From Xiphophorus maculatus (taxonomy: Eukaryota; Chordata; Actinopteri; Cyprinodontiformes; Poeciliidae): DNA of 64,000 nucleotides. Location of the stretch: NCBI RefSeq assembly GCF_002775205.1, contig NC_036456.1, positions 6,029,463-6,093,462 of the forward strand, read 5' to 3'. A program made the position numbers and the translations under genes. Within the stretch, counting starts at the first letter, position 1, and the number at the start of each line of letters is the position of its first letter. Shown one piece after another: positions 23,501 through 37,179 of the stretch. The notes beneath the pieces are model-generated. The model made no database searches and was not told the origin of the DNA. It saw only the letters and a program-made list of their open reading frames with translations.

Positions 23501-26500
23501 TGAAAGGCTTGGTGGTTGAAGAAATATATTTGTTCATATCAATGTAACATTTTCACTTTGGCTGATGCTATACATTATTTAATACCGTCGTTTTCACTTT
23601 TTTCTCTACATAAATCCGCTTTAAGCAAACCACGTATTGAGATGAAGCACAAACCCGTATTAACGGCTGGGAATGCCACTGAGCTGAATCTTTTGCTCTC
23701 GCAGAGTCTCAGGATCTTTTTGCAGTTCTTGCGGATCACATCAGAGTCGGCTTTAAAGCTAGCATGGACGATTTCCTTACACCCAAGAAGTCCAGGTTGT
23801 GTTGTGCAGAAGTGGTCTGGAGGTGTGCCCACTGAAAAAAGAACATTCAGTTTAAATTTGGCAAGTCTGGCAATAAGTAAATTAGTACTTTCAAAACATC
23901 CTATTCTCTCAAACATAGATTTCTTTGGTTCAAACCTAAAACCCGAGACATATTTATCACATTCACAATTTTTCTTGTTCTTGTTGTTTTACCTCTCGTC
24001 AATTCTGCAAGGACTGCCGGCCCTGCTGCTGCCAAAATGGCGTGAGAGACCCCTGTTTGGAAAACCATAGTAATGGCAGCATAAATTTAAGACGACAAAT
24101 CGTTTTTCTTTTTAAATTTCCAGGCAGACATTCACATCGTACCAGACTGATAATCAATGAAGTCAGTAGTGTTGACAATAACATCGGTTCCTGCAGCTAC
24201 AATGTCACCGTGGATGATCTGCAACTTGACTGCACCCATCATGGCCGCGACCTCATCCTTACCCATGGAGACATGTCGGTAAAAGGAAGCTAAAAAAGCA
24301 AGCATTTAAAAAGAAAAATACAAATATGATTTAATATTTTTGTTACTTTATATATTCTGTTAATATTAAACTCGCTAGGTGCGCAGAAGTGGGAGGTTCT
24401 AGCAACATTTAGAACAATATAAAGATATTATTTCTATGTTGACGTGAAGTCAAAATATCTTGGTATGGTTGTTTTAGTGAACTACACTGTCTAGGGTCCA
24501 TTTAACCCTATAAATGATGCTCTAGCGTGCCGTTTCACTTGGTAAGACATTGTTGATCATTTATTCTGTCTTTGATATTCTAGTAAACTTTAGAATATTA
24601 AACAACTGTTGCTGTAATTCTCAAATATGTCATCAAATGCAAACTGCAGGCAGAATAAGAGCGCTAATTTCAGTAGTATGTCAGTTTTCAGAGGTCAAGG
24701 CATTAAAAAGATGAGATTATCCACAGGAACAAAGTAATAATACAAGTACAAATTGAAACATTTTAAGTAAACAAAAAAAATCAGTTTTTAATCCACAAGG
24801 CTAATCCCCTTGGAAACAAAACTTAGAACGCCACCAGAAAAGCAGAAAGTAAAAAGGCTAGCTTTCTTGAAGGTGGTTGGGATATAAAAAATGGAAGCTC
24901 TCTTGCAATCAAGGGGCCAATTGTCTCAACACTAAGACAATTCTACTAAAATTCTCTTTTAGTAGAAGAGCATTTTATTTCAGTGCAAGTCACATTTTGG
25001 TACTTTGAAAACATTTAAAATGTAAACGTTATCAGAAAAGAAACCAAAGCATCTTAGAAACATACAAATGAAACCAACCTTGAGTTGGATCAACGTCATT
25101 TGTAAATCCTCTGAGATGCAACGATGCCTGGGCAGACTGGAGTGCCTGCAATAGAAATGTTAAAACGTCTGAGTCCAATCTACTGTACAATGATCTAAGC
25201 CCAATCTAGTAAAACAAAAAGATAAAAAAAATAGCATTTTCCTAACCTTGTTTGATTCTCTGTCTGTAGGATGGACAACAATTCTGATCAGGAAAGGTGA
25301 ACCGCTGGTCCGCTTTCGTTCGAAGGCACCAACTTCCTCCAGAAGAATCCTAGACGCCACGTTGTGTGGAAACTTCAGGAGAGCTCCAGTTCCCAGCACT
25401 GGAATAGCAACTGAACTGTAGCCTCTGCTGCTACAAGCATTCAGTATCTTTCTGATTCCCTGCCGCAGCATCTGGGAGGTTAAAATGGTGATTGTTATAA
25501 AAAGCAAACAAACAAACAAAAACAAGCAATTTATGAAGAAATTATAAGTACTTATGTTACCCCAATTGCAGGTCCATCTTGTTTGTTATCCCAACACTGC
25601 AGGTTGAGAAAGATGACTGCTTTACATTTGACAACAGGTACCCTCTCAACTACAACTATATCACTTGGCAGTGTTGCCCCTCCTGCTTCCTGGTAAAACA
25701 ATGCTTCCAGCTGTGGTCCAACATTTGTTTTTAAAATATTTCCTATGCGTGTAGACACAGGATCATGGCCAATCATAGGAGACACAATGGCATCCGCCTA
25801 GGACAGAGCAATTTGATTTAGTCTAGGTTAACACAACCTTATTTTCATGCCTAGGAAATGATCAGGGTTAACTGTAGTCTAAAATGATCATATGAAATTC
25901 CTTTCTTATGCAGCTTGGCTTGTAAGCAAAACTTCTTACCTGTTGGTTCTCAATTGTTCCCTTAACAATCTCAACTTGTACAGGAGTTTCAGCAGTGGCG
26001 CCGCTTGCTCCTTCTTGGTCAGCAACGTTCGTCTTGAATCCAAGATCTTTCCCAGGCAGAAGGCGGTCACATGCGTCCTGCATGGCCCTCACCACCTCTT
26101 CCCTTTTATCTATCAGAATGATTTTGCTAAGACTTCGCCCGTCCTGACTACCAAACTCCTTGATGGCCGTTACGATGGCCTCAGAGCAAACCTTGATGGG
26201 AACGGCAAAAATGCCTGAGCTGATGCACGGCAGGGCTATAGACTTGAACTCCATCAGTTCGGCTAATTTCAGAGCGTTGCTAACAGTTTTCTCCAGTAAG
26301 CTCCTCTCTCTGCCACTAGCTCTCCCACTTTCAGGTCCAACAGCATGGAGCAGGCTCTTGCACTTCAGGTCGCCCCCTGTAGTTACCACTACATCACCGA
26401 CAGCAATCTTTCCATGCCCTTTCACAAGGGCTCTGCTTTCTTTCTGCACCTGAGGACCACCTGCTTTACTCAGAGCAGCAGCAACACCACCGATGTGGTT

Positions 26501-29500
26501 TAGATCTTCATTGGCGGCATTTACAATGCCATCTGCATTCTGTTTTGTTATGTCACCCTGATAAACTATCACCTGCAGCCCATGCTGAAGATTGTATTTA
26601 GAAAGACGAGTCATCGGTCTACTCAAGTGAGGCTGTTCCTCGGGCTGTATGAGACACTTCTGAGATTCTGCAACCTTTAAGAGCATATCTCTTCCAGGGT
26701 GACCACTAAAATATCTCCCTGCCCCTGGCAGGTCAATGGTCACTTTGTTCAGCACAACAGATTGAAGAAGTGGACCCAGTCTATTCCTGACCTCAGTCAC
26801 TTTGATGGATGGACCTACAAGCAACACCATGGGGCTGGAAGATGATGCAACAGGAGTGAAGGTAACACCTGAACAGTCAAATCTCTGTCTCTGCAGAAAC
26901 TCGGTTAAAAGGGGACATAATTCTGGGAAGGGGAGAGTGACTTTTCCCTCAACGCTTACTTGGTCCAAGATAAACTGAGATACAATTTCACTCAGCTCGT
27001 CAACCTCTGCCGAGTGGCCGGACAAACACACAGTGCCACCTGCACCAAACCCAACATTAGCCCTGCACTGCGTTTGGTTAATCTCGTTTGCCTTGGATTT
27101 AAGCGCTTCACAAAGCGCTGGCGGCAAAACAGGGTAGTTAGGAATATCATAAGTGACATCGTTAAAGTTCTTTTGGATCATTTTGACAGACTCGTCTAAA
27201 TTGTCGGCACTGAAAGAGAAGAAGTGGAGCGCTGTGTCTCGTATTTCTGCTTCCACCGCCTTAGCCACTCCCAAAAACTCGCAAAGCATTCCGGGACCAC
27301 CATAGACGTTTTTTAAGAATGCCAGAAATTGTAGGCTTTTGTCAGTAATCGTCCTCTCCAGCACTAGTTTCTCCTTTTCACTAATTACCTCACCGGCCTT
27401 GAGAATTTCTTCCACAGACCCCATTAGAGCTATTTTACCTTCATCAGCCTGTGTGACCTTCAACGCTGGAAAGTCTTGCCCTAGACTGCTTTCAATCTCC
27501 TTCCACAGGAGACGCAGTTTCGCCTCACCGATTCGACGAACAGTGGTTTGCATGTCACTTGGACGAGATCCTTTATTTTTAACGTAGAGAGACTCTAAAT
27601 CTCTTAACTTTGCTTCCACCTGGCTTCGTTCTCCCACAACCACAGTCATTCCAACGTCACTGTACACCTTCACCTCATCTGCAGGCTGACGAGAGCTGTA
27701 GGACTGCAGCAAAGCTTTGACTTTGTGAGCGTCCATCTCATAGTGGCACGTGAAGCCATCAAACAGTTGGTTCACCTCAGATTTCCAGTCGTTGGGTTCA
27801 GCTGCGGCACCTGGCTGAGCTACTCGCCTGACTAAAACTCTCTCCTCCTGTGGTTGGAGCTCAGCGGTGCAGGAAAGCAAGGCCAGCTTACTGTCTAGTT
27901 CCCCTTTGACTTTTGGAGATTCCTTCAGGTAACGGAGGAGATACGAGTCGAGCTTTAGCTCATATTCTTCACTACTTGGTGGCAGTTTTGGAGGGATACC
28001 GGACAGCTGTGTCTGTTGCCAGAAAAAATAAAACATGCATCAGGTTAGCTTTTCAGCGCACAACAGATTCTTCTAGAAGCTACTTTTCGATACTGTAAAA
28101 GATACAGTGATTCAAACCTAAATGTTAGAGCTTATTCTGTAACTCCTACCTTTCCTGATCATGTCAGGGACAATCCAGAAAACACTTCAATAGGAAATAT
28201 CTACAATATCTCCTGAGATACAAAATAAAATAAAATAATAATAAAAAACATGTCAATAACAGGAATAATTCCCTAAACTGTACCAGGGTCAGTCTTTCAT
28301 GTGTATTTTACTTCCACACAGGTTTAAATCAAGACAAGGTTTATATTTCCTGCCAACGGTTTAATCCCATTCAATTACATTCAATTATCTATTAAATTTC
28401 TAAAAGTGGCCCATGTAGAAGCAACTTGAGTTTTGATGAGAAATTACAAAAATTTAAGGTTCAACAGCATGATTATTTAAAAAAAGTTATGAACTTTTGT
28501 GACATTTTATTAAATTTTTTTATTAAAGATGTCGATTGTGTTTTTTAATTAGGTTTTAATTTTCAAATTAGATAGCTCAGAGTATAATTGAATGCATTTT
28601 TGGAGTTACAAAGACCCGCAAATTTCTCTAGAAGCACAGCTGAGGAGGAATTAAGTCTCCACAGGAATCCAGCTCAGCACAATTTCTGCTTTACTGCGTC
28701 CTGGGCCACACCCATTCTATATAATGGTCTCTACTTCCTGGGCCTGTGTGAGCAGCTTAGGAAAGAAACTTTGAATTCAATCTTTTGACATGGCCTGGAT
28801 GATTAAGAGAAGTTGAGGTTACATCACAAGATCTCAAGTTTTAAAATTGTTTCTGCTGGCTGCAGGCTAAATTAATATTTGAAATGGTGAACTGATTTCA
28901 TTGGTATTCAGGTGGGAAAACGCTTGTGGTCATGTACATGTGCACTCTGACTTTTAAGAGATGGAGCAAAAAGCACATGTTGCAATGAAACAATCTGTCA
29001 TAAAACTATGAAGAAAGAAAAAAAAAAAGCTTTCCAACTTTATTTAAGTTTTCCTCGATTTTCAAAAACGTACCGGAGATGTGGTCGATGCATTCAGGTT
29101 CGGGTTGGCTGACTGGTCCGAAGGCGGAGAGGTGTCACCAGGGGCGGGTCCGGGATTGTCTCGCACAATCAGCTCTACGGTAACGCCAGCTACATCCACA
29201 ACATGCTTAGGTTTCTGCAGGACCCTTTGTTGAGCTACAGGAGTGGAAAAATGAGAAATAAGTTATCCAAAAAGAATGAACATTTCTTTAATAGATTTAT
29301 GCCAAATGTATGTCTGTTGTGGTAGCACACATTTGAGAAGTGATACAGAATCCATTCTACTTTCATTGTTGTAAAGGACTTCAGACTGTTTCTGATTAAC
29401 TGGCTCTAACTCACCGCTTTCATTTTACCGTCACCTGTGGTGCCGGTAATTTTGCAACCTCGACTTGAACCTCATTATTTAACACTCATTATTTTACTCA

Positions 29501-29828
29501 CTTAAAACTGTTGATTATAGAGGATAAATGGTTCACAATTAAGACAGCACACACACACAAACATCAATGAATCAACCAATCATATCTTTATTCCAGACCT
29601 GTAAGAAGGTGCATGGTTACTGATTTATTTATTTTTCTCCAACTGGATTTATTGTGTAGGACAAAAATATTTTTTCTCCAAATATTGAGTCTGAGAAGCA
29701 TCTCAAACATGTTTCGCTCACAGTATTAATATGATGAAGTTGTCTTAAATGTTTTTAAATCAAATATTCTACCCATGATTTGATAGAATATTAATGTTAA
29801 CTGATTTGGTCAACCCCCTAAGTAATAA

Positions 29829-29886
<58 letters not shown>

Positions 29887-30012
29887 TATTTTTAGGGTGA
29901 AGGTCTTGTAGGTGTTATAAGAATATTGTAGCTATCAAAAAAAAAAAAAAAAACACTCACACACACCTCATTATTCCAGCTATTTATTATTTATTAAATT
30001 ATGCAATAGGGT

Positions 30013-30047
<35 letters not shown>

Positions 30048-30202
30048 CACTGCATTTAACTCCTGAACACTCAAATGTGAAAGTGAAACTATGAACTGTG
30101 TGTCTAAAAATAGAAAGAGACATACACAGCCTAGCAGAAAAAGAAACTAAATAACATATTAATAAAACATTCTATATGTCTTCTAAAATACTTTCGTAAA
30201 CT

Positions 30203-30281
<79 letters not shown>

Positions 30282-30561
30282 CTATATGCTGCGACATGTC
30301 CGCCAGTCAGATTTTACTTTCGCTTTCAACTCGTTCTCATGAAAGAAAATAATTGAACCTTATATTCAATGAGTCCGCTGTCTTACCTTGCTGATCTTTA
30401 AAAGCAATGCTGTAAACTTTTCCGCCGACTTCGGTCAACGCGCCGCTCTCTCCGCCGCCCGACTTGCGCCGAATCTGGAAATGATTTTCTATCTTCTTCT
30501 TTTCTTCGTCGTTCAAACGGCCGCAGTCGAAGAAGACGGGAAACTTGTAAGACGCGTCCAT
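20509..30561 (-). CDS. parp14: PARP14-like mono-ADP-ribosyltransferase with three macrodomains (gene A)
   Basis: Fifteen exons on the complement: 30387-30561, 29074-29234, 25940-28012, 25561-25797, 25247-25471, 25079-25145, 24143-24289, 23993-24052, 23655-23831, 23286-23424, 23144-23199, 21410-22081, 21172-21305, 20899-21076, 20509-20789. All have GT-AG borders and matching phases. They sum to 1594 codons (1593 aa; human PARP14 is about 1800). The N-terminus is an RRM-like segment (MDASYKFPVFFDCGRL). Macrodomain 1 (residues about 591-764) has the full ADP-ribose loops GDITKQNADGIVNAAN and ISSGIFAVP. Macrodomain 2 (about 800-957) lacks the NAAN loop. Macrodomain 3 spans about 980-1150. A KH-like region and a WWE domain (IQWAMKDDSGEW) follow in exon 12. 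The catalytic domain has His in LYHGTS, Tyr in GKGVYFAV and Leu in YPEYLITF: the H-Y-L triad of mono-ADP-ribosylating PARP14. It probably acts intracellularly in interferon-linked antiviral responses. Confidence 0.93.
22309..22353. repeat. 17-bp perfect inverted repeat in PARP14-A intron 11
   Basis: CGCGTACTATAAAGAGC (22309-22325) and its exact inverse (22337-22353) flank an 11-base loop. The surrounding 100 bases contain further shorter TATAAAGAG/CTCTTTATA inversions, as in a degraded palindromic MITE. Confidence 0.85.
28013..29073 (-). other. parp14: PARP14-A intron 2
   Basis: The 1.06-kb intron between exons 2 and 3. No exon or clear repeat is seen; the short ORF at 28588-28788 on the + strand is not supported. 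Confidence 0.5.
29824..29886. repeat. (AAT)n microsatellite in PARP14-A intron 1
   Basis: About 20 AAT units in the first intron. Confidence 0.95.
30013..30045. repeat. Poly-G run of 33 bases
   Basis: An uninterrupted G homopolymer on the + strand (poly-C on the transcribed sense strand) in PARP14-A intron 1. It can form G-quadruplexes, and its exact length is likely uncertain in the assembly. Confidence 0.9.
30079..30090 (+). promoter_or_regulatory. ISRE-like element in PARP14-A intron 1
   Basis: GAAAGTGAAACT is an exact reverse-complement match to the interferon-stimulated response element core AGTTTCNNTTTC. It lies about 300 bases inside the first intron. Confidence 0.55.
30205..30277. 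repeat. (AT)n microsatellite
   Basis: About 36 uninterrupted AT units, 110 bases inside PARP14-A intron 1. Confidence 0.95.
30316..30327 (-). promoter_or_regulatory. IRF-element-like site in PARP14-A intron 1
   Basis: On the coding strand the sequence reads GAAAGCGAAAGT, matching the GAAANNGAAA core bound by interferon regulatory factors. It lies 60 bases after the exon-1 donor. Confidence 0.5.
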
Positions 30562-30690
30562 GGTGAGCGCCAATCGAAGAAACCGACGAATAAACTGGGG
30601 GAGTTTATTCCACTTGCAAGACGCACCTGAACGCGTCTCTGGCTGTTCGGAAATCAGCTGGCATCGCAATTTTGCGTGACGAGTTTGCGC

Positions 30691-31441
30691 ACAGCGGCTT
30701 CCTGTTATTGTTGTAAGCCGACGTCAGCAGAGGGTGAAAACACGCCGCCTGAGGAGGTTCTGTGATTTATGAGAGCCGCAATCTCAAACAGATGTAAGGA
30801 AAGCATGCAACTTTCTCCATTTTATTTTACAGAAAGAAATAATGACATAATTTGTCATTTTAATGCATTACAAGTTTGGTGTTTTTCCCCAGAAATAAAG
30901 TTATGTAAAGTTATGGTACAATAAATAAACAAATAAATAAATAAATCCCAAATTTACCAGTGGTATAAAGAAATATACTGTGTTTGTGCATGCATCAATT
31001 AGAACCTTAAAAATACCAAAAACTATACTAACTACATTGGACACGAATGGATGTTTTGTGCATTTCTGAATATTCCAGTGAGCACTGTTGGGATCATGAC
31101 TGGCGAATCGAAATTCATCCATGAACTAGTCAGGACACAGAAATAAAAAAATAATTTTAAAAAGTAACATAATAACCAATGAATACTCAGAGAGCTTTGG
31201 AAAGACTCTGGATTAGCAGAGTCTCCTTTTCCTTTCAACAGTTAGTAATGCACTGAACTGCTGCAGAGCAAGCAAGTTGAAACGTGTCTCCAGTTTGCTG
31301 CAAAACGGTAGAACAAGATGTCAAAACACAGGAAGGATCAAATCTGTTCAGATAACAACATATTGTAACTTTTTGGATGTCACACTCCACTGGTTTTAGA
31401 AATGGCACCATACCCACAGTGACATTTGGCCATAAGAACAA
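30691..31441. repeat. Segmental duplication piece a (unit 1)
   Basis: PARP14-A upstream / PARP14-B downstream flank. It recurs in the same orientation at 47931-48688 with only scattered substitutions and small indels, including the unannotated 73-aa ORF at 30901-31122 / 48138-48359. I do not recognise a protein, and the ORF is probably incidental. Confidence 0.85.
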
Positions 31442-31704
31442 AAAGTGATTGGTTGTGATTGACAAAGTGTGAATTTCTCGTCAAAGCATTGTCTTTTTTT
31501 TTCTCCCTCCAATACAATAGTCAATCATCCAGATCAGGTTGGTGGAAAGTTTGATACAAACAGTGAATGAGAGGTAGAGCTGGAGGAGCCCAAATTGTGG
31601 GATTTTAAATCAAACCAGAGGCACTGAGAAGAGGAATGTCCCAGTGAGGGAACAGTGACTACGACTTGCAAGGTGTGAACGTTTCCGCGTGTCCTTGGTG
31701 TTGC

Positions 31705-32076
31705 TCAGCTGAAGGTGATGAGGTATTCTGGGTAGGCCTGGTCGTCGTGGAAGATAACAAAGATGACAGGCTGCACCTGACAGTTTACCAAGCTGTCGAA
31801 GCAGTCGGTAGGGTCTGTACCTCGAGGAGGGGGGGCTTTCATGGTGGAACTACCAACAGTGTAGCGGCCAGTAATAACACGAGCCATGTACAGTCGCTTC
31901 AGGCCCGATTCGTCTGCTAAGGAGTATTTGGTGGCTGAGTATTTTGCGTTGACAGCAAAGTAAACCCCCTTTCCGAATACTGCAGCTGCAAGAAAGTTAC
32001 ATGAAAACAAATCCACTTAACGCAATGATAAACATTTTGGGATTCATTGTGTTTGTCATTTTGCATTAGTCATTAT

Positions 32077-32123
<47 letters not shown>

Positions 32124-35100
32124 TTTTTTAAATCAAGTCTTACCATGCTGTCCTGCGTAACTCCTGTCGAATCGGTCTCTTTCGATGGTGTCGCATGATT
32201 TTGCAGATGTACCATGGTAGAGAAACTTTTCGCCCAGGTCTGCTTCGCCGTTCTTGGAAAGTATACGGCGCCGGCAGATGCTGAAGGCGTGCCACAGGAA
32301 GACGTTCTGCACTCGCTCGATCTGCGTCCCAAAGAATTACTCACATTTTGTTTTTGCTGGGATAATGTGATGACGTTTCTGTGTAAGCAAACCTACCTTG
32401 TGAATGTTGTAGGAAGTAGTTTTATGGAAATTGTCGGCCACATCCTGATACTCAGTCGATTTAGGGTCCAACTCTACCTTTTTAAAGTGCTGCCCATTCA
32501 TAGGTTCCCACTGTGGCGGTAACTCCAGCGACAAAGGAGAAGCCACACTGTCTATTCAAATAATTTTGAGATTTTAAATGCTGAAACAGTTCAGTTAGAT
32601 ATTGAATAATGGGAACATGAGAAGCTACAGTATGCAGCATACCAGGCTCAGTCGCCACGTTTTTCATTTCGTATGATTTGCCTGTCAAACACTCTGTTGC
32701 TTCTCTGGTTTTTAAGTTTACTGTGAAGCGTTTGCCATCCTTTGTCGACATATCCAAGGACAATTCTCTCTTCACGTCTGCTTCCTTGTCAAGCAGGCAG
32801 AGTTCCAGCAATTCTCCACTTTCATCTTCAATCGCCCACTTTGCTCCCTCTGGAAGCTCAGCCTGCAAGATCCCCCCCAAATATTTCGTGACATTGACGA
32901 CATCAAAGCCACAGTGGATTTCTTGTGACTCCACTGGACCAGGTGCTGGCAACATTACCGTTTGGTCTTGTGGTGATGTAGACGATGATCTTCCTAAATA
33001 CATGTCCAGTATTTTCTTTGTTGGTCGTTTAGAGAAGCCTAAAACAGGAAATAGATACATTTAAGGAACTGTTCGTTCCTTACAGGCTTCATTAATATTT
33101 TTGACTGATGAGATTGTAAAAGGAAAGAAAAATCCCCTTGTTCCATATGTTAGCAGAATTTGCTCAAAATCTACAAGGCTAACAGACTCAGAACAGACTA
33201 CATTTTCTGATTTTTAATTTTCAAAATGTTGGCAAGAAAGTCAATGACTTTAGTCTCCAACTCAATTTAAATATGAAAGTGCAACCTAGTTAAGTAATGC
33301 TGTTATGTGTATAGTTATACCACTGGCTTCGATCCATGTTGTCCCAAAACTTCACAGGTCATCAAAAATGATAAAGTGACCTGAAGAAGTGATTTGTAGT
33401 ACTGCCTCTCTAACTTTTACATTTGGCATGAAATGCCCATAATTCATGTCCAGATCCATGAATTATAAGCGTAGATGACTTCCTGCCAGCGTAGGCTAAA
33501 GATGATTGGTTTTGTAGATGAGGGATGTGAATTTTGTTTAAAATCATTGAGATTAAGAGAACTGAAGAACAGCCAACTGAACGCTCTAACGCCCCCAAGG
33601 AAGTAAGTTTAGGAAAAAGGAAGAAGTGGTTTGGATTCTTCATGTGGTAACTTTACCCAGAAAGGGTAACTTCCTCTTATCTATAGGGCAAATGAAGAAG
33701 AACTACCTTTTGATACAAATGATGCAATACAAAATAAAAAATTCTTACTAAGTACAATCTATGTGAGTGGATTGAATCATTAATCTATGTCAAAATGATT
33801 CACTAAAGAAAATGTAAATAAAACCTAGAAAGCTGAACCAGCTCTGAACGTCGTCCTGCTGACAGCGACTCTCCAGCTCTGATCTGTTGGAACGTTACAA
33901 CGTTACAATATTAAAACAGCGCATCACGACCTAAAGAAAAAACAAAAAAACATAGTATGGCTGCTCTGAGTTCACCATCTCACCTGAAAGCCTGAAAGAC
34001 CTGCTTTTCCAGGATGACGATGCGGATCAGAGATACAAAATCTGGATTCATCTCCTTAATAGCCACGGCCATGCCGTCCAGCATTGCTTTGCAAGATTCA
34101 CCAAAGAGCATCCTGGCCTGTCCTGTAGTGGTGAACAAACAGCTTGAAGTTGACATGCTATTATTAGCTGTGTTTCTATTTACATGCTTAACATGGCTGG
34201 TTGGGTCTTCTTTGCTTGCTAAGCACCAATTCCAAACTTATTATTAATTTTAACACAAAAATTGTAACTTTTTCCTTCTTCTCACCTAACAGATTACCTG
34301 CTGTAAGCAAGTAGGTATTTAATGACACACAGATGAGTTTATACAGACCTGTATTAATGGCTGGGAAGGCCACTGAGCCATATCCTTTGCTCTCACAGTG
34401 CTGCAGGATTTTTTTGCAAGTGCTGCGGATCCTCTGGGTGCTGCCCTTGAACCTGGCATGGATAATTTGTTTGCATCCAAGCTGCCCAGCTGATGTTGAG
34501 CAAATGAGGTCTTCTGGGGTGCCCACTAAAAGCAAACAAAAGCAAATACGATTCTTTATCTGAAACATATTCCAATTACAGTTAGATAATAGCTTTCATT
34601 TGAGGGCATCCGGAGTATTAAAAATGAATATGAAAGTTGACCCAAAGACTACTTTTACTCACTTTTGATTTGGTCTAAAGTGATTCGAGGAAGCATGCTC
34701 TATGAACATAAAAAAATATATATTTTTTTAATCTGTCAATGAGGTTTACCTTGTAGCAACTCAGCATGGACAGCAGGGCCGGCTGCTTCCAGAATGGCTT
34801 TGGAGACACCTTTGAAATGTATAATATTCACATATCAGTAAAAATAAAGGCCAACTGAAATGCTACATAAGGAAATCAGTAAAACCCATTTGTCCTTTTC
34901 TATGTTTATTAAAGAGTAAACACTCAAATATTACCAGTCAATAGATTAGTAAAGTTGGTCGTGTTGACGATGACATCAGTTCCTGCGTTTACGATGTCAC
35001 CGCAGACGAGCTGAAGTTTGACTCTGCCGATCATGGCTGTGATCTCGTCATCAATTACAGACACACATTGGTAAAAGGAACCTGCAGAGGGGGCAACAAG

Positions 35101-37071
35101 AACAAAACATGTTTTTCTTCTTTATGTTTTTTATTTTAATCTCATAATCTATAAATCAAACGGGTTGCGTGTGATTTCCTGGTCCTTTTGTTGTGCCTGT
35201 TCTAAGAATATAACATCTGTAAAATTCCAACAACAGGTTTAAAGTTAAGAGTTCTGAAGTGTAAGTGGAGGCAAGTCTGAAATGTCCAGTCGATCAAAAT
35301 GTTATGCTGTTATTATAGATGAGATTAACCTTTATTGCCATTGTACCAACATACAATGTGTAGAAGTAAAATTAATATAGTTTTCATGACCCCTAAATGT
35401 CTTTAATTTGTCTGATGTAATATTCTAATCTTAAATGTTGTGTTTCCATTCACTGTAAACAGAAGAATAAAACAACAAGTTACCCTTTCAATAATATTAT
35501 AAGTTACTGAATAGGTCTGTATATAATATGACTATGCTGAAGCCGTTATTGCTCATTATTTTTCATGAGGTTTTATAAAAGTGTATAAAGTCCAGTTTTC
35601 ATGACAGTCTTTATAGATTTTGCTACCTTTAATCATTCTGGTCATCTGTAAAATTAGAAACTAACTGATACACTGAATACTTTCTTATAAACTATATATT
35701 TTTAGGTAACACCAAAGTGCTTATTTAATTGTTCTTGTTGGATCGCAAGCTAGTGGTTCAACACTAAAGGAGCAATAAAAAAGGCAGAAGGCCAAAAGTT
35801 ACCAGTGGGAATATGAGGTAACAAATTGAAGGATAATGATTTAACTTCTTAACTGTTGCCACTTCAGTGTGTATTCCACAAAGTATATTTTTGTGGACGT
35901 CACAAAAGCAAAACCTCAACCAAATCAGATGCACTGCGTACGCTACATAGCTTAGCTTAGCATTAGGAAGCTGCTTACAGTAAAAAAAGAAGTTCAAATA
36001 TTAAACATCTGAAGGTCACTGGCCAGAGGCCAATCAGTCAGAACGCTGATCAAATACAGATGAGGTAAAAATAATATGTGAAGATCATTTAGATACACAG
36101 TATTCACAATATTATGAAAAAAAATTATATAACCTTCAGCTAAATCAACATGGCTTATGTATCCGTTTTGAAGCAACACACCCTGGGTGCACTTAAAGGC
36201 CTGTAAAAGAAATAAAAAAGTGTTTAAAAGAAAAGTGTCAAACTCTCAATTTTAAAACCAAAGATTTCTCTTACCTGGCTCGATTCTTTGTCCTTCGGGT
36301 AAACGATGACTCGAACTCGGAAGGATGTCTTCTCGGTCCGGTTTTGTCCATATACACCAATCTCCTCCAGAAGAATTGTGGAAGCAATTTTGTGTGGAAA
36401 GCGTAAGAGAACGCCAGTCCCAAGAACCGGCAGAGCTACTGAGCTGTAGCCTCTGATTTTACAGATGGCCAGAATCCGTTTGATTCCCTGTCGTAGCGCC
36501 TGGAAAGTGAAAGCAACGCTTGTAGTTTTGAAGAAGACACGGCAACGGCAACATTTGAAGTATGATTTTTACACAAGTTCGTCACCTGGGCTGCAGATCC
36601 ATGTTCTTTATTATCCCAGCAGAGTAGGTTGAGGAAGATGACTGCTTTACATTTAAGACCAGGTAGGCCGTCAACCACAACTGTTTCACCTGGCAGAGTC
36701 GCCTTTCCTGTTTCCTTGGTAAACTTTTCTTTCAGCTGTTTTCCAATTATATTGCTCAAAGTCTTTCCAATGTGAGAAGAGAGAGGATCATGGCCAATCA
36801 TAGGACATACGATGGCATCGTCCTAGAGGACGAAAAAATATGTTTCAACTAGCTAAACACCAGTAAAAACTTGTTTAATCTAGAGTTTAACACAATGCAC
36901 TTCAACATCTTAAACATCCTCAACAAAGTATTGAGGAATTTATTGATGCAATTCTGACATGGACACACAGTTACTTACCTGCTGATCCTCAATGGCTCCT
37001 TGAACAACCTCGACTTGGTAACCAGTTCCAGGAGTGGCTCCACTTGCTGCTTGTTGACCCGGAAAATGCAT
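31705..37071 (-). CDS. N-terminally truncated PARP14-like ADP-ribosyltransferase (gene B, PARP15-like layout)
   Basis: Thirteen exons on the complement: 36979-37071, 36586-36822, 36275-36499, 36134-36200, 34935-35081, 34750-34809, 34349-34525, 33984-34122, 33825-33883, 32643-33038, 32397-32551, 32144-32321, 31705-31985. Splice phases match and the sum is 738 codons (737 aa). Ten of the exons have exactly the same length as in gene A. The product would hold two macrodomains (residues about 30-185 and 208-382), a WWE domain (EGAKWAIEDESGE) and an ART domain with the H-Y-L triad (LYHGTS, GKGVYFAV, YPEYLITF). The large A-type exon 3 survives only as its last 31 codons, beginning with an in-frame ATG just after a TTTCAG acceptor. 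Ancestral exon 1 is decayed (38513-38660) but keeps its donor, so it could serve as a 5' untranslated exon. The KH-like part of exon 12 is also shortened. Start site and expression are inferred; it could instead be a recent pseudogene. Confidence 0.72.
32081..32119. repeat. (AT)n microsatellite in PARP14-B
   Basis: About 18 AT units close to the donor of the catalytic-domain exon at 32144-32321. Confidence 0.9.
35082..36133 (-). other. Expanded intron of PARP14-B
   Basis: The intron between the exons corresponding to A exons 6 and 7. It is about 1.05 kb, against about 0.79 kb in gene A. AT-rich, with no gene or recognised repeat. Confidence 0.5.
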
Positions 37072-37179
37072 CTGAAACGCCAAACACTTGATAGTTATTG
37101 CCTCAGGATGCCCATCACAGACTTACCATCAACCCATCAGTATGACTTTGCTCAGCTGTCATCCACCCCGACTAGCATG

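Noticed and set aside
30901-31122. 73-aa ORF (MDEFRFASHD...) found twice, also at 48138-48359
   Set aside because: It lies in the duplicated downstream flank of PARP14-B, has no homology I recognise and no splice context. Conservation is explained by recent duplication.
32482-32551. TGTGG-starting exon (acceptor ending GACAG) for the first ART exon of PARP14-B
   Set aside because: It breaks the frame. The acceptor four bases upstream (GAATAG) restores the phase seen in gene A.
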